Assembly (NCBI RefSeq): GCF_003149515.1
Contig: NZ_CP029145.1
Span: 1,736,001 to 1,800,000, forward strand
DNA length: 64,000 nucleotides
Reading direction: 5' to 3'
Origin: Hymenobacter nivis
Lineage (GTDB): Bacteria > Bacteroidota > Bacteroidia > Cytophagales > Hymenobacteraceae
Part shown: in pieces, positions 51,056-62,004 of the stretch
Layout of the letters: every line of letters starts with the position of its first letter
Numbering within the stretch: position 1 is the stretch's first letter
Notes under the pieces: model-generated
Databases searched by the model: none
Told to the model about the DNA's origin: nothing
What the model saw: only the letters and a program-made list of their open reading frames with translations
Position numbers and translations under genes: made by a program

Positions 51056-52027
51056 ATGAAACGAATTGGAGTCTTTACGAGCGGCGGCGACGCACCGGGC
51101 ATGAATGCGGCCATCCGGGCGGTGGTGCGCACGGCCACGTACCACGGCATCGAAGTGTACGGCATCATGCGCGGCTATTCGGGCATGATCCGGGGCGAAT
51201 TTGTGAAACTGGACTCGGCCTCTGTGTCGAACACCGTGCAGAAGGGCGGCACCATCCTCAAGTCGGCCCGCAGCCACTCTTTCCGCAGCAAGGAAGGCCG
51301 CCAACAAGCGTTCGACCAACTTGTTAACAACGGTATCGAGGGTTTGGTAGCCATCGGTGGCAACGGCACCTTCGCCGGGGCCATGATTTTTGAGGAGGAG
51401 TTTGGCATCCCCACCGTGGGGGCCCCAGGCACCATTGACAACGACCTCTACGGCACGGATTACACCATCGGCTACGACACGGCCGTGAATACGGCCCTGG
51501 AATGCGTGGACAAGATCCGCGACACGGCCGACTCGCACGACCGCTGCTTTTTCATCGAAGTGATGGGCCGTGATTCGGGCTACATCGCCATTCCGTGCGC
51601 CATCGGCGGCGGGGCCGAAATCGTGATGGTGCCCGAAACGCAGATGAGCGTGGAGGCGGCCATCGAAACGCTGCGCAGCGGTTGGCAGCGCCACAAAACC
51701 TCGTTCATCGTCATTGTGGCCGAGGGCGACGTGGAAGGCAACGCCCACCACGTCGCGGCCCACATCAAGGCCGCCATCCCGCAGCTCGACACCCGCGTGA
51801 CCGTCATCGGCCACATCCAACGCGGGGGCTCGCCCACGGCCGCCGACCGCCTGCTGGGCTCGCAAATCGGCATTGCCGCCGTCGAGGGCCTCATGAACGG
51901 CATGCGCAACGTGATGGCCGGCATCATCGACCGCAAGCTGGTCTACACGCCTTTCATCGACACCATCAGCAAGAAGAAACCTATCAACCAGAGCTTTATG
52001 CGCATGGTGGAAATCCTGAGCACATAA
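51056..52027 (+). CDS. pfkA: 6-phosphofructokinase
   Basis: A 323-residue glycolytic enzyme that phosphorylates fructose 6-phosphate; length is typical of bacterial PfkA (about 320). Motifs: FTSGGDAPGMNAAIRAVVRT (ATP site), GAPGTIDNDLYGTD with the catalytic Asp pair, EVMGRDSGYIA and GHIQRGGSPTAADR. The loop normally written GGDGS reads IGGNGTFAGA, so Asn replaces the Asp that is residue 103 in E. coli and helps hold Mg-ATP. The Gly after it is kept, which still points to ATP rather than pyrophosphate as donor. The gene converges with miaA. Confidence 0.95.
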   Translation: MKRIGVFTSGGDAPGMNAAIRAVVRTATYHGIEVYGIMRGYSGMIRGEFVKLDSASVSNTVQKGGTILKSARSHSFRSKEGRQQAFDQLVNNGIEGLVAIGGNGTFAGAMIFEEEFGIPTVGAPGTIDNDLYGTDYTIGYDTAVNTALECVDKIRDTADSHDRCFFIEVMGRDSGYIAIPCAIGGGAEIVMVPETQMSVEAAIETLRSGWQRHKTSFIVIVAEGDVEGNAHHVAAHIKAAIPQLDTRVTVIGHIQRGGSPTAADRLLGSQIGIAAVEGLMNGMRNVMAGIIDRKLVYTPFIDTISKKKPINQSFMRMVEILST

Positions 52028-52029
52028 GT

Positions 52030-52115
52030 GAGTGGGTGTTTGAGTGGGTGTTTGAGTGGGAGAATAGAAGAATGCCATTGCTCATTCAAACATTCACCCA
52101 TTCAAACATTTACCC
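52030..52115. repeat. Tandem/inverted GTGGGTGTTTGA repeat between pfkA and miaA
   Basis: A 12-bp unit (GTGGGTGTTTGA) repeats at 52030-52060, and its rough complement (CATTCAAACATT, CACCCATTCAAA) repeats at 52081-52115. The two can pair as a long imperfect hairpin. The right arm includes the last codons of miaA. It probably acts as a shared terminator. Confidence 0.6.
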
Positions 52116-53040
52116 ATTGGTAGGCCGCATCGCGGCGTAGCCACGTGAGCTGGCGCTTGGCGTAGCGGCGCGTGTTGCGCTGAAGCAGGCGCACGGCCTC
52201 GGCCCAATCATACTCCCCGGCGAGGAAACCGAAGATTTCCTGGTAGCCTACAGTTTGCAGGGCGGGCCAGTCGCGCTGGGGCAGCAGGGCCCGTACTTCA
52301 TCAAGCAAGCCTTCAGCCAGCATATTTTCTACGCGCTGATTGATGCGTTCGTATAGCACGTCCCGTTCGCGGGTGAGGGCAACTTTGACGACCCGGAAGG
52401 GCCGCGCCGCGTCGCGCGCCGCGGTGTCCTGGGTATGGTAGCTCGAAAACGGCCGGCCCGTGCCGCGGGTGATTTCCAGGGCCCGGAGCACGCGCTGGGG
52501 GTTTTGCGGGTCGATGCGGGCATGGGCCACGGAATCGGTGGCGGCCAGCTCGGCCACCAAGGGCCCCAGGCCGTGCGTGGCCAACTCGGCTTGCAGCTGG
52601 GCGCGCACCTCGGGCAGCACGCCGGGCAGCTCGTCGAGGCCGTCGGTTACGGCCTGCACGTACAGTCCCGAGCCGCCGGTGAGGATGACCACGGGGTGCG
52701 TCCGGAATAGCTCGTCGAGCTTGGCCAGCGCATCGGCGGCGAACCGGCCGGCGCTGTATTCTTCGGCAATGCTATGGCTGTCAACGAAATGGTGCGGTAC
52801 GCCCTGCATCTCGGCGGGTGTGGGCTTGGCCGTACCGATGCACATCTCGCGGAAAAACTGGCGCGAGTCGGCCGACACGATTTCGGTACCGAAGTGTTGG
52901 GCCAGCCGCACACACAAGGCAGTTTTGCCCACCGCCGTGGGCCCGGCCACGACGAGCAGCACCGGGCGCCGGTCGTCGGGCCGGGGCCCTAATTGGGCCA
53001 GGATTTCCGGGGGCAGTAAGTCGGTCGGGACGTCGGGCAA
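52102..53040 (-). CDS. miaA: tRNA dimethylallyltransferase
   Basis: A 312-residue cytoplasmic enzyme that prenylates A37 of tRNAs reading UNN codons. The P-loop is at 33-40 (GPTAVGKT), followed by SADSRQFFREMCIGTAKPT, HHFVDSHSIAEEYSAGRF, TGGSGLYVQAVTDGLDELP and VGYQEIFGFLAGEYDWAEAV with RRYAKRQLTWLRRD at the end. Its ATG lies 3 bp after the amidase stop, so it is probably translated from the same mRNA. The last few residues (YQWVNV) come from repeat-like DNA. Confidence 0.96.
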   Translation of the reverse strand: MPDVPTDLLPPEILAQLGPRPDDRRPVLLVVAGPTAVGKTALCVRLAQHFGTEIVSADSRQFFREMCIGTAKPTPAEMQGVPHHFVDSHSIAEEYSAGRFAADALAKLDELFRTHPVVILTGGSGLYVQAVTDGLDELPGVLPEVRAQLQAELATHGLGPLVAELAATDSVAHARIDPQNPQRVLRALEITRGTGRPFSSYHTQDTAARDAARPFRVVKVALTRERDVLYERINQRVENMLAEGLLDEVRALLPQRDWPALQTVGYQEIFGFLAGEYDWAEAVRLLQRNTRRYAKRQLTWLRRDAAYQWVNV

Positions 53041-53043
53041 ACC

Positions 53044-54732
53044 TTAAAAATTCAGCGGTGGGTGTTTCTCGTCGAAGTCGGTGGCGTCCTGGTAGGCCTT
53101 GGCTAGGGCCAGCAGCTTGGCCTCGCCGTAAAGCTGCCCGGTGAAGGTGATAGTGGCGGGCAAGCCGTTGGGGCGCATGCCATTGGGCACTACCACGGCC
53201 GGGTGGCCGGTAAGATTGGTGATGACCAGGCTGGGGCTGTTGAACGAGGGGCCCACGTAGGCGTCGAGGCCCAGCAGGTGCTTGTCCACGTCTTCTATCA
53301 GCACGCGGCGGGCGCGCTGGGCCTGGAGGTACTCCACGGCCGGCACGAAGCGGGCGGCCCGGAACGTGGTGGGCCAGGCGTTGCGGCCTTGGTTCACCAG
53401 CAGCGCGTCGCGGCCCGAGCGGGTGAGGTCGTCGAACGCCGCCGCGCCCTCGGCGCTGAGCACGAAGGCCAGCTCACCGGCGGGCAGGTTGTGCAGGTCG
53501 AGCGGCACCAGCTCGACGCCCAGCTTGCGCAGCGCGTCGAGCGTGGCCTTATCGGTACCCTGCGAAGGGTACGGCGATTCAAAATCGGCCTTGAGGTAGC
53601 CCACGCGCATTTTTTTCACATCGGTATCGAAGGCGCAGCGGAAATCGGCGGCGGCGCGTGGGCGCAGCAGCGTGGCCACGTCGCGCGGGTCTTCGCCCTG
53701 AATGGCCCGGAATACCAGCGCGCAATCCTCGGCCGAACGGGCCAGGGGCCCTACTTTATCCATGCTCCAACTCAGGGCCATAGCGCCGGCGCGGCTCACC
53801 TGCCCGAAGGTGGGGCGCAGGCCGGTAGTGCCGCAGGCCGTGCTAGGGCTCACGATGGAGCCCAGCGTTTCGGTGCCCAGCGCAAAGGGTACGAGCCCCG
53901 CAGCCACGGCCGAGGCCGAGCCCGCCGACGAGCCGCTGGAACCCTGCTTAAGGTCCCACGGCGAGCGGGTTTGGCCGCCAAACCACACGTCGCCCATCGC
54001 CAGCTCGCCCAGCGTAAACTTGGCCACCAGCACGGCCCCGGCGTCGCGCAGGCGCGTCACCACGGCGGCGTCCTCGTCCAGCAGTTGGTCTTTGTAAGGC
54101 ACCGAGCCCCAGGTGGTTTTATAGGTTTTAGTACTGAATAAATCCTTCACGCCGAAGGGTACGCCGTGCAGGGGGCCCCGGTAGCGGCCGGCCTTGATTT
54201 CAGCGTCGGCGGCGCGGGCCTGCTGCATGGCCAGCTCCTCGGTGAGGGTGATAACGCACAGCAGTTGCGGCGAATATTTGCGCAGCCGCGCCAGGAAAAA
54301 CTCCGTCAGCTCTACCGACGATACCTGCTTGGTGCGCAGCAGCTCGCCCAGTTGCCGCACGGTGTAAAAGGCCAGATCGTCGCGGTTAGCGGGCAGCTTT
54401 ACTTTGCCGATGGGCGCCATCCGGTCGGGGCCCGGCTTGCCGGCGGGCGCGGCCAGGCGCAGGCGCAGCGGCACGGGGTCGAACACGAGCGCGGGGGCCA
54501 CGGCGTTGGGCAGGTTGATTTTGCGCAGCGCGTCGTAGCTGCTGCGGTTGCGCCCGATGGCGCCCTTGGCCGAGTCAAGCTGGGCATCGGTGAAGTGCAG
54601 GCCCAGCAGTTCCTGGGCGGCGCGCAGCAGCGGCACGGTCACGGGTTCGGCGGCGGTAGGGCGGGCCACCAGGGCCCCGGCGCCAAAGCCAGCGGCGCCC
54701 AGCAGTAAGGCAGGCAGTAGTTTTTTCAGCAT
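53044..54732 (-). CDS. Secreted amidase, amidase-signature family
   Basis: A 562-residue protein with a signal peptide (MLKKLLPALLLGAAGFGAGA). The Ser-cisSer-Lys triad is visible: Lys in GVPFGVKDLFSTKTY, cis-Ser in KQGSSGSSAGSASAVAAG and nucleophile Ser in LGTETLGSIVSPSTACGTTG. The motif around the nucleophile (GTETLGSI) differs from the common GTDTGGSIR. It hydrolyses a carboxamide, probably in the periplasm, and so is not the GatA subunit. The first 130 residues before the core are unusual and helical. It precedes miaA with a 3-bp gap. Confidence 0.9.
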   Translation of the reverse strand: MLKKLLPALLLGAAGFGAGALVARPTAAEPVTVPLLRAAQELLGLHFTDAQLDSAKGAIGRNRSSYDALRKINLPNAVAPALVFDPVPLRLRLAAPAGKPGPDRMAPIGKVKLPANRDDLAFYTVRQLGELLRTKQVSSVELTEFFLARLRKYSPQLLCVITLTEELAMQQARAADAEIKAGRYRGPLHGVPFGVKDLFSTKTYKTTWGSVPYKDQLLDEDAAVVTRLRDAGAVLVAKFTLGELAMGDVWFGGQTRSPWDLKQGSSGSSAGSASAVAAGLVPFALGTETLGSIVSPSTACGTTGLRPTFGQVSRAGAMALSWSMDKVGPLARSAEDCALVFRAIQGEDPRDVATLLRPRAAADFRCAFDTDVKKMRVGYLKADFESPYPSQGTDKATLDALRKLGVELVPLDLHNLPAGELAFVLSAEGAAAFDDLTRSGRDALLVNQGRNAWPTTFRAARFVPAVEYLQAQRARRVLIEDVDKHLLGLDAYVGPSFNSPSLVITNLTGHPAVVVPNGMRPNGLPATITFTGQLYGEAKLLALAKAYQDATDFDEKHPPLNF

Positions 54733-54865
54733 ATGAAATCAATGGCAAGTGCTACGGGCAAAGCTAGGATAGTTTGCCCGTAGCGCGCCCTGTTGCACAG
54801 AGTTTAGTTACGCTGACCTTTGGTTGCAGGTCTGCGCGGCTGAACGGTCGCCAAACGATTACCGG

Positions 54866-54906
54866 CAGGACGACGCGAGAGCTGCGGGTGTGCAGAGTCC
54901 GCGCTA
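54866..54906. repeat. Family B repeat, partial copy
   Basis: GCAGGACGACGCGAGAGCTG and the end AGTCCGCGCTAC match the right half of the 29130-29212 element. A degenerate left half may lie near TAGCGCGCCC at 54781. Confidence 0.6.
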
Positions 54907-56082
54907 CATTCCCGGGGCCCTGAACAAGCCGGCGTACAAGCCCACCAGCACTTTTTCCTCGCGCTCCCAGCTCAGGTGCGGGGCGGCGCGGCGGCAGTTG
55001 GCGGCCAGCTGCTGGGCGCGGGCGGCGTCGCCGCCGGGCAGCAGGCGGTTGAGGGCCGCGGCCAGGGCTCCGGGGTCGAGATCGGCCACGAGGTCGGCCA
55101 CGTCGTAGGTATCGTTCAGGGCCCGGTACTCGGGGAAGTCGATGAGCACCTGCGGAATGCCGGCGTGCACGTAGTCGAAGAACTTGTTGGCCAACGAGTA
55201 GTAATAGCTAAGGCCACGGTTTTCGAGCAGCATCACCCCCACCGCCGCCTGGGCCGTGACGGCCCGCAGCGCGTCGGGCCGCACGTAGCCCCGAAACTCC
55301 ACCTGCCCCGAGGCCAGCAGCCCTAGGCCCGCCGCCCGGGCCCGCAGCGCGGCCGAGCAGTCGCCCTCGCCGCACAGCACCAGGCGGCCGCACACCTGCG
55401 GCATGGCGTCGAGCAGGGCTTCCAGGCCGCGGCCCACGTTCAGTACGCCCTGATAGAGGACGTAGCCGCCGCCCCCCCCGGGCGCCGCTGCCGCCGCCGC
55501 TGCAACTGGGGGCCCCGGGCGGCTGGCGTTGCGCACCACGGCAAACGGCCGGCCGTGGCGCGCCTCAAACACCCGCGCCAGGGCCGGGCCCACGGTGTAG
55601 GCCAGCCGGGCGCGGGGCACCACGAAGCCCTCCACCCAGCGCCAGGTGCGCTGCACGGCGGGCCGGCCCACCACTTCGGGCGTTTCGGTGAACAGCTCGT
55701 GAGCGTCGTACACCAGCGGCTGGCCGCCCAGGCGAGCGCGCAGCCACATGGGCAGGGCCGTGTCAAGGTCGACGGCGCACCAGGCATCGGCGCGCCGGCG
55801 CAGCAGGTGCAGCAGCAGGCGCAGGTTGTATTCGAGATAGAACAGCTTACCCGTTTGGAACCAGCCGCGCAGGCGGTGCTGGCGGTAGCTTTGGGCCGGC
55901 AGGGCCCCCGAGGCGGGCCGCGCCCATCCTACCAATTCTACCTGGTAGCCAGCCGCTTGCAGGCTACCACAGATGCGCTGCATGCGCTGGTCGTGCACTA
56001 AATCAGTGGTGGCGGCGAAGAGCAGCCGGGGCCCGGCGGGAGGCCGCCGCGGCGGCAACTGATTTTTTCCCGGCGGCATCAT
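54904..56082 (-). CDS. Glycosyltransferase, GT4-like (GT-B fold)
   Basis: A 392-residue protein. The N-terminal half has RLLFAATTDLVHDQRMQRIC and the donor-domain linker LVYDAHELFTETPEVVG. The C-terminal half has VLYQGVLNVGRGLEALLDAM, LVLCGEGD and YYYSLANKFFDYVHAGIPQV, where the E-x7-E region of classic GT4 is replaced by ENRGLSYYYSLANK. It transfers a sugar from an activated donor, probably in envelope glycan or glycoprotein synthesis. A run of Ala and Gly (about 195-207) forms a linker. It is divergent from the hybrid kinase gene with a short shared promoter region. Confidence 0.85.
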   Translation of the reverse strand: MMPPGKNQLPPRRPPAGPRLLFAATTDLVHDQRMQRICGSLQAAGYQVELVGWARPASGALPAQSYRQHRLRGWFQTGKLFYLEYNLRLLLHLLRRRADAWCAVDLDTALPMWLRARLGGQPLVYDAHELFTETPEVVGRPAVQRTWRWVEGFVVPRARLAYTVGPALARVFEARHGRPFAVVRNASRPGPPVAAAAAAAPGGGGGYVLYQGVLNVGRGLEALLDAMPQVCGRLVLCGEGDCSAALRARAAGLGLLASGQVEFRGYVRPDALRAVTAQAAVGVMLLENRGLSYYYSLANKFFDYVHAGIPQVLIDFPEYRALNDTYDVADLVADLDPGALAAALNRLLPGGDAARAQQLAANCRRAAPHLSWEREEKVLVGLYAGLFRAPGM

Positions 56083-56161
56083 GTTTTTGGTGGTAATTTG
56101 GCCAAACTTACGTCTGCGTGGGCTGTGCCACGCGGGACCCTGTTTTTATTCGTTCGTGTTT

Positions 56162-59896
<3,735 letters not shown>

Positions 59897-59940
59897 CGCC
59901 GCCTTGGTTTTTGTTTTTCACTCTCTTTGCCCCGCCTGCC

Positions 59941-60327
59941 ATGCCCCCCGAAACCAGCACGAAAACTGTGCTCATCGCCGAAGACAGCTCCGTCATTCTC
60001 AACCTGACCCGCAAAATATTAGAGCTACAAAAATACAAAATTGTGCTGGCCCGCAACGGCGGCGAAGTAATTAAGCAACTGGAAGCCAACCCGGTAGACT
60101 GCGTGTTGATGGACATTAACATCCCCGTGATGGACGGCATGGAGTGCACCCGCGTCATCCGCCGCCACCCCGACCCGGCCATCAACCAACTGCCGGTCAT
60201 CGCCATTACCGGCAACGCCAACAACTACTCCATGGAGCAGTTCCGCGAAGCCGGCGTAACCGACTACTTGCCCAAGCCGCTGGATTTCGACGCCCTGGTA
60301 CGCGTGGTGAAACAGTACGTGAGCTAG
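59941..60327 (+). CDS. Single-domain response regulator
   Basis: A 128-residue receiver from ATG 59941 with no output domain. Acidic pocket in TVLIAEDSSVIL, phosphorylated Asp D58 in CVLMDINIPVMDGME, Thr in IAITGNANNY and Lys in TDYLPKPLDFDAL. It follows the hybrid kinase by 44 bp and probably receives phosphate from its HPt domain, passing it on or acting by protein contact (CheY- or Spo0F-like). Confidence 0.93.
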   Translation: MPPETSTKTVLIAEDSSVILNLTRKILELQKYKIVLARNGGEVIKQLEANPVDCVLMDINIPVMDGMECTRVIRRHPDPAINQLPVIAITGNANNYSMEQFREAGVTDYLPKPLDFDALVRVVKQYVS

Positions 60328-60333
60328 TATTTT

Positions 60334-60437
60334 ATAGTATGAATTTTAAATTATAAATTATAAATAAACGAATACCTTGCCTGCGTTCTCATCTAGGCGA
60401 AATGCAACTACCCGTTTATTTATAATTTATTAATTTG
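60334..60437. repeat. AT-rich inverted repeat
   Basis: AATTATAAATAAACG (about 60351-60371, preceded by further AAATTATA units) pairs with CGTTTATTTATAATTTATTA (60414-60433) around a loop of about 40 nt. The stretch stands out as nearly pure A/T in a GC-rich window and follows the response-regulator stop. Confidence 0.65.
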
Positions 60438-60452
60438 AAACCAACAATTGTG

Positions 60453-60494
60453 AACGGTGGGCCCCTGGCGCCACGAGGACAGGGGCCCACCGTT
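60453..60494 (+). promoter_or_regulatory. 15-bp GC-rich hairpin upstream of the MBL hydrolase gene
   Basis: AACGGTGGGCCCCTG (60453-60467) pairs perfectly with CAGGGGCCCACCGTT (60480-60494), 31 bp before the GTG start. There is no T tract, so it may be a leader structure rather than a terminator. Confidence 0.5.
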
Positions 60495-60525
60495 TGCCGA
60501 GCCCGAGCCCCCAATTCACCGCACC

Positions 60526-61293
60526 GTGACGATTACTTTTCTTGGCACCGGCACCTCGTCGGGCGTACCCATTATTGGGTGCACGTGCCCCGTGTGCCGC
60601 TCGCTCGACCACCGCGACCAGCGCCTGCGCACGGCCGTGCACGTGGCCGTGGACGGCCGCAGCCTGGTGGTGGACACGGGCCCCGATTTCCGGCAGCAGA
60701 TGCTGCGCGCCCGCATTACGCAGCTCGACGCGCTGCTCTTCACCCACGAGCACAAGGACCACACCGCGGGCCTCGACGACGTCCGCGCCTTCAACTTCCG
60801 CCAGCAGCATGAAATCCCCATTTTTGGCGAGCCCCGCGTGTTGGAGCAGCTGAAAAAGGAGTTTGCCTACGTGTTTGCTGAGCACAAGTACCCCGGCGTG
60901 CCTCAGGTCAGCCTGCACCCCATTATGGCCGACGACGCGCCGTTTGACGTGCACGGCGTGGCGGTGCAGCCTTTGCGGGCCCGCCACCACAAGCTGCCCG
61001 TGCTGGGCTTCCGCATCGGCGGCTTCTGCTACCTCACCGACGCCAACCACCTGCCCGCCGAAACCAGGGCCCTGATGCAGGGCGCCGACGTCATTGTGCT
61101 GAACGCGCTGCGGCGCGAGCAGCACGTGTCGCACTTCACCCTGGCCGAGGCCGTGGCCATTCTGGAAGAACTGCGGCCCCGGCGCGCCTATCTCACCCAC
61201 ATCAGCCACCAGCTGGGCCGCCACTTGGCCGTCGAAGCCGAGCTGCCCGACTGGATTCGGCTGGCGTACGACGGGCTAAAAGTGGAGGTATAG
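60526..61293 (+). CDS. MBL-fold metallo-hydrolase, PhnP/RNase Z-like
   Basis: A 255-residue enzyme from GTG 60526 (MTITFLGTGTSSGVPIIGCT). The metal motif HxHxDH is at 74-79 (LLFTHEHKDHTAGLDD). The N-terminal CTCPVCRS Cys cluster may bind zinc as in PhnP. Other ligands are in RIGGFCYLTDANHLP and AYLTHISHQLGRH. PhnP hydrolyses cyclic ribose phosphates; many Bacteroidota relatives of this type have no phn genes, and none is visible here. The exact substrate is uncertain. Confidence 0.9.
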   Translation: MTITFLGTGTSSGVPIIGCTCPVCRSLDHRDQRLRTAVHVAVDGRSLVVDTGPDFRQQMLRARITQLDALLFTHEHKDHTAGLDDVRAFNFRQQHEIPIFGEPRVLEQLKKEFAYVFAEHKYPGVPQVSLHPIMADDAPFDVHGVAVQPLRARHHKLPVLGFRIGGFCYLTDANHLPAETRALMQGADVIVLNALRREQHVSHFTLAEAVAILEELRPRRAYLTHISHQLGRHLAVEAELPDWIRLAYDGLKVEV

Positions 61294-61298
61294 CAACC

Positions 61299-61967
61299 GT
61301 GAGATTTTACCCGTTTTTTAGTGAGCAGTTTCTTTCACCGCTAACTCCGGCCGAAGTGCTGCGCTGTGTGCAGAACAGCACACTTACCACGCCGAACGAT
61401 AGCTGGCGCGACACTTTTGAAGTAAATCCTGCCCAGCCTTTTCAAGGCGTAATGGGCGCTGATTCGTTTCTAATCGAACGTATACTATTTTACGTATTCG
61501 CCACGCGCAGCCTCCACCAATCAGAGGTCATGTGGAGGCAGCTGTAAGTAGTCAAGGAAACACAATATTTGGCGGTGGTCCAAAGCAGGATGATACCGGA
61601 CCTTTAGTTTGTTAATTAAGTCAGCTTAAAAACACGTCAGGAAAGCTGGAAAGACGAATATTCAGACATCATAAATTGAGTGAAATACCGAAATCATCTC
61701 GCTTTGGACCACCGCCCAATATTTTTAGAGTATCGTCCGCAACCGGTGGCTTCCGTGGTAGTCGCTGGTGCATTGATACTGGCCACGATTATGGCCGGCC
61801 TGGGCATCGCTAAAGAATGGCTGAGTACCGGCACAAACAGCTTATTGTACCTGTTTTACTTTATACCGCCAACCGTTGCCTGGTTTTCTCTGTTAATAAA
61901 GCTCAAAGAGGAAGCTAATAAATCGCGGCCGTTTCTGACAGAGTTATTGAGGCTGGAGCCAAGGTAG
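61299..61967 (+). pseudogene. Small membrane-protein gene broken by an inverted duplication
   Basis: The first part (61299-61547, 82 codons) reads MRFYPFFSEQFLSPLTPAEV, TFEVNPAQPFQGVMGADSFL and IERIL, then turns into unrelated residues and stops. The second part (GTG 61680-61967) resumes KYRNHLALDHRPIFLEYRPQ with two transmembrane helices and a tail ending FLTELLRLEPR. Together they match the layout of a family common in Hymenobacter (a ...GxV...F.I.R...YRN... domain followed by two helices). The intervening 130 bp includes an inverted copy (61563-61586) of bases 61701-61725. I regard it as one broken gene; two small independent genes are less likely. Confidence 0.55.
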
Positions 61968-62004
61968 CTTCGGCTACGTAGCTTCACGGCCTCCTCAGCG
62001 CACC

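Noticed and set aside
50963-52078. 371-codon minus frame opposite pfkA
   Set aside because: Antisense shadow of a fully conserved PfkA.
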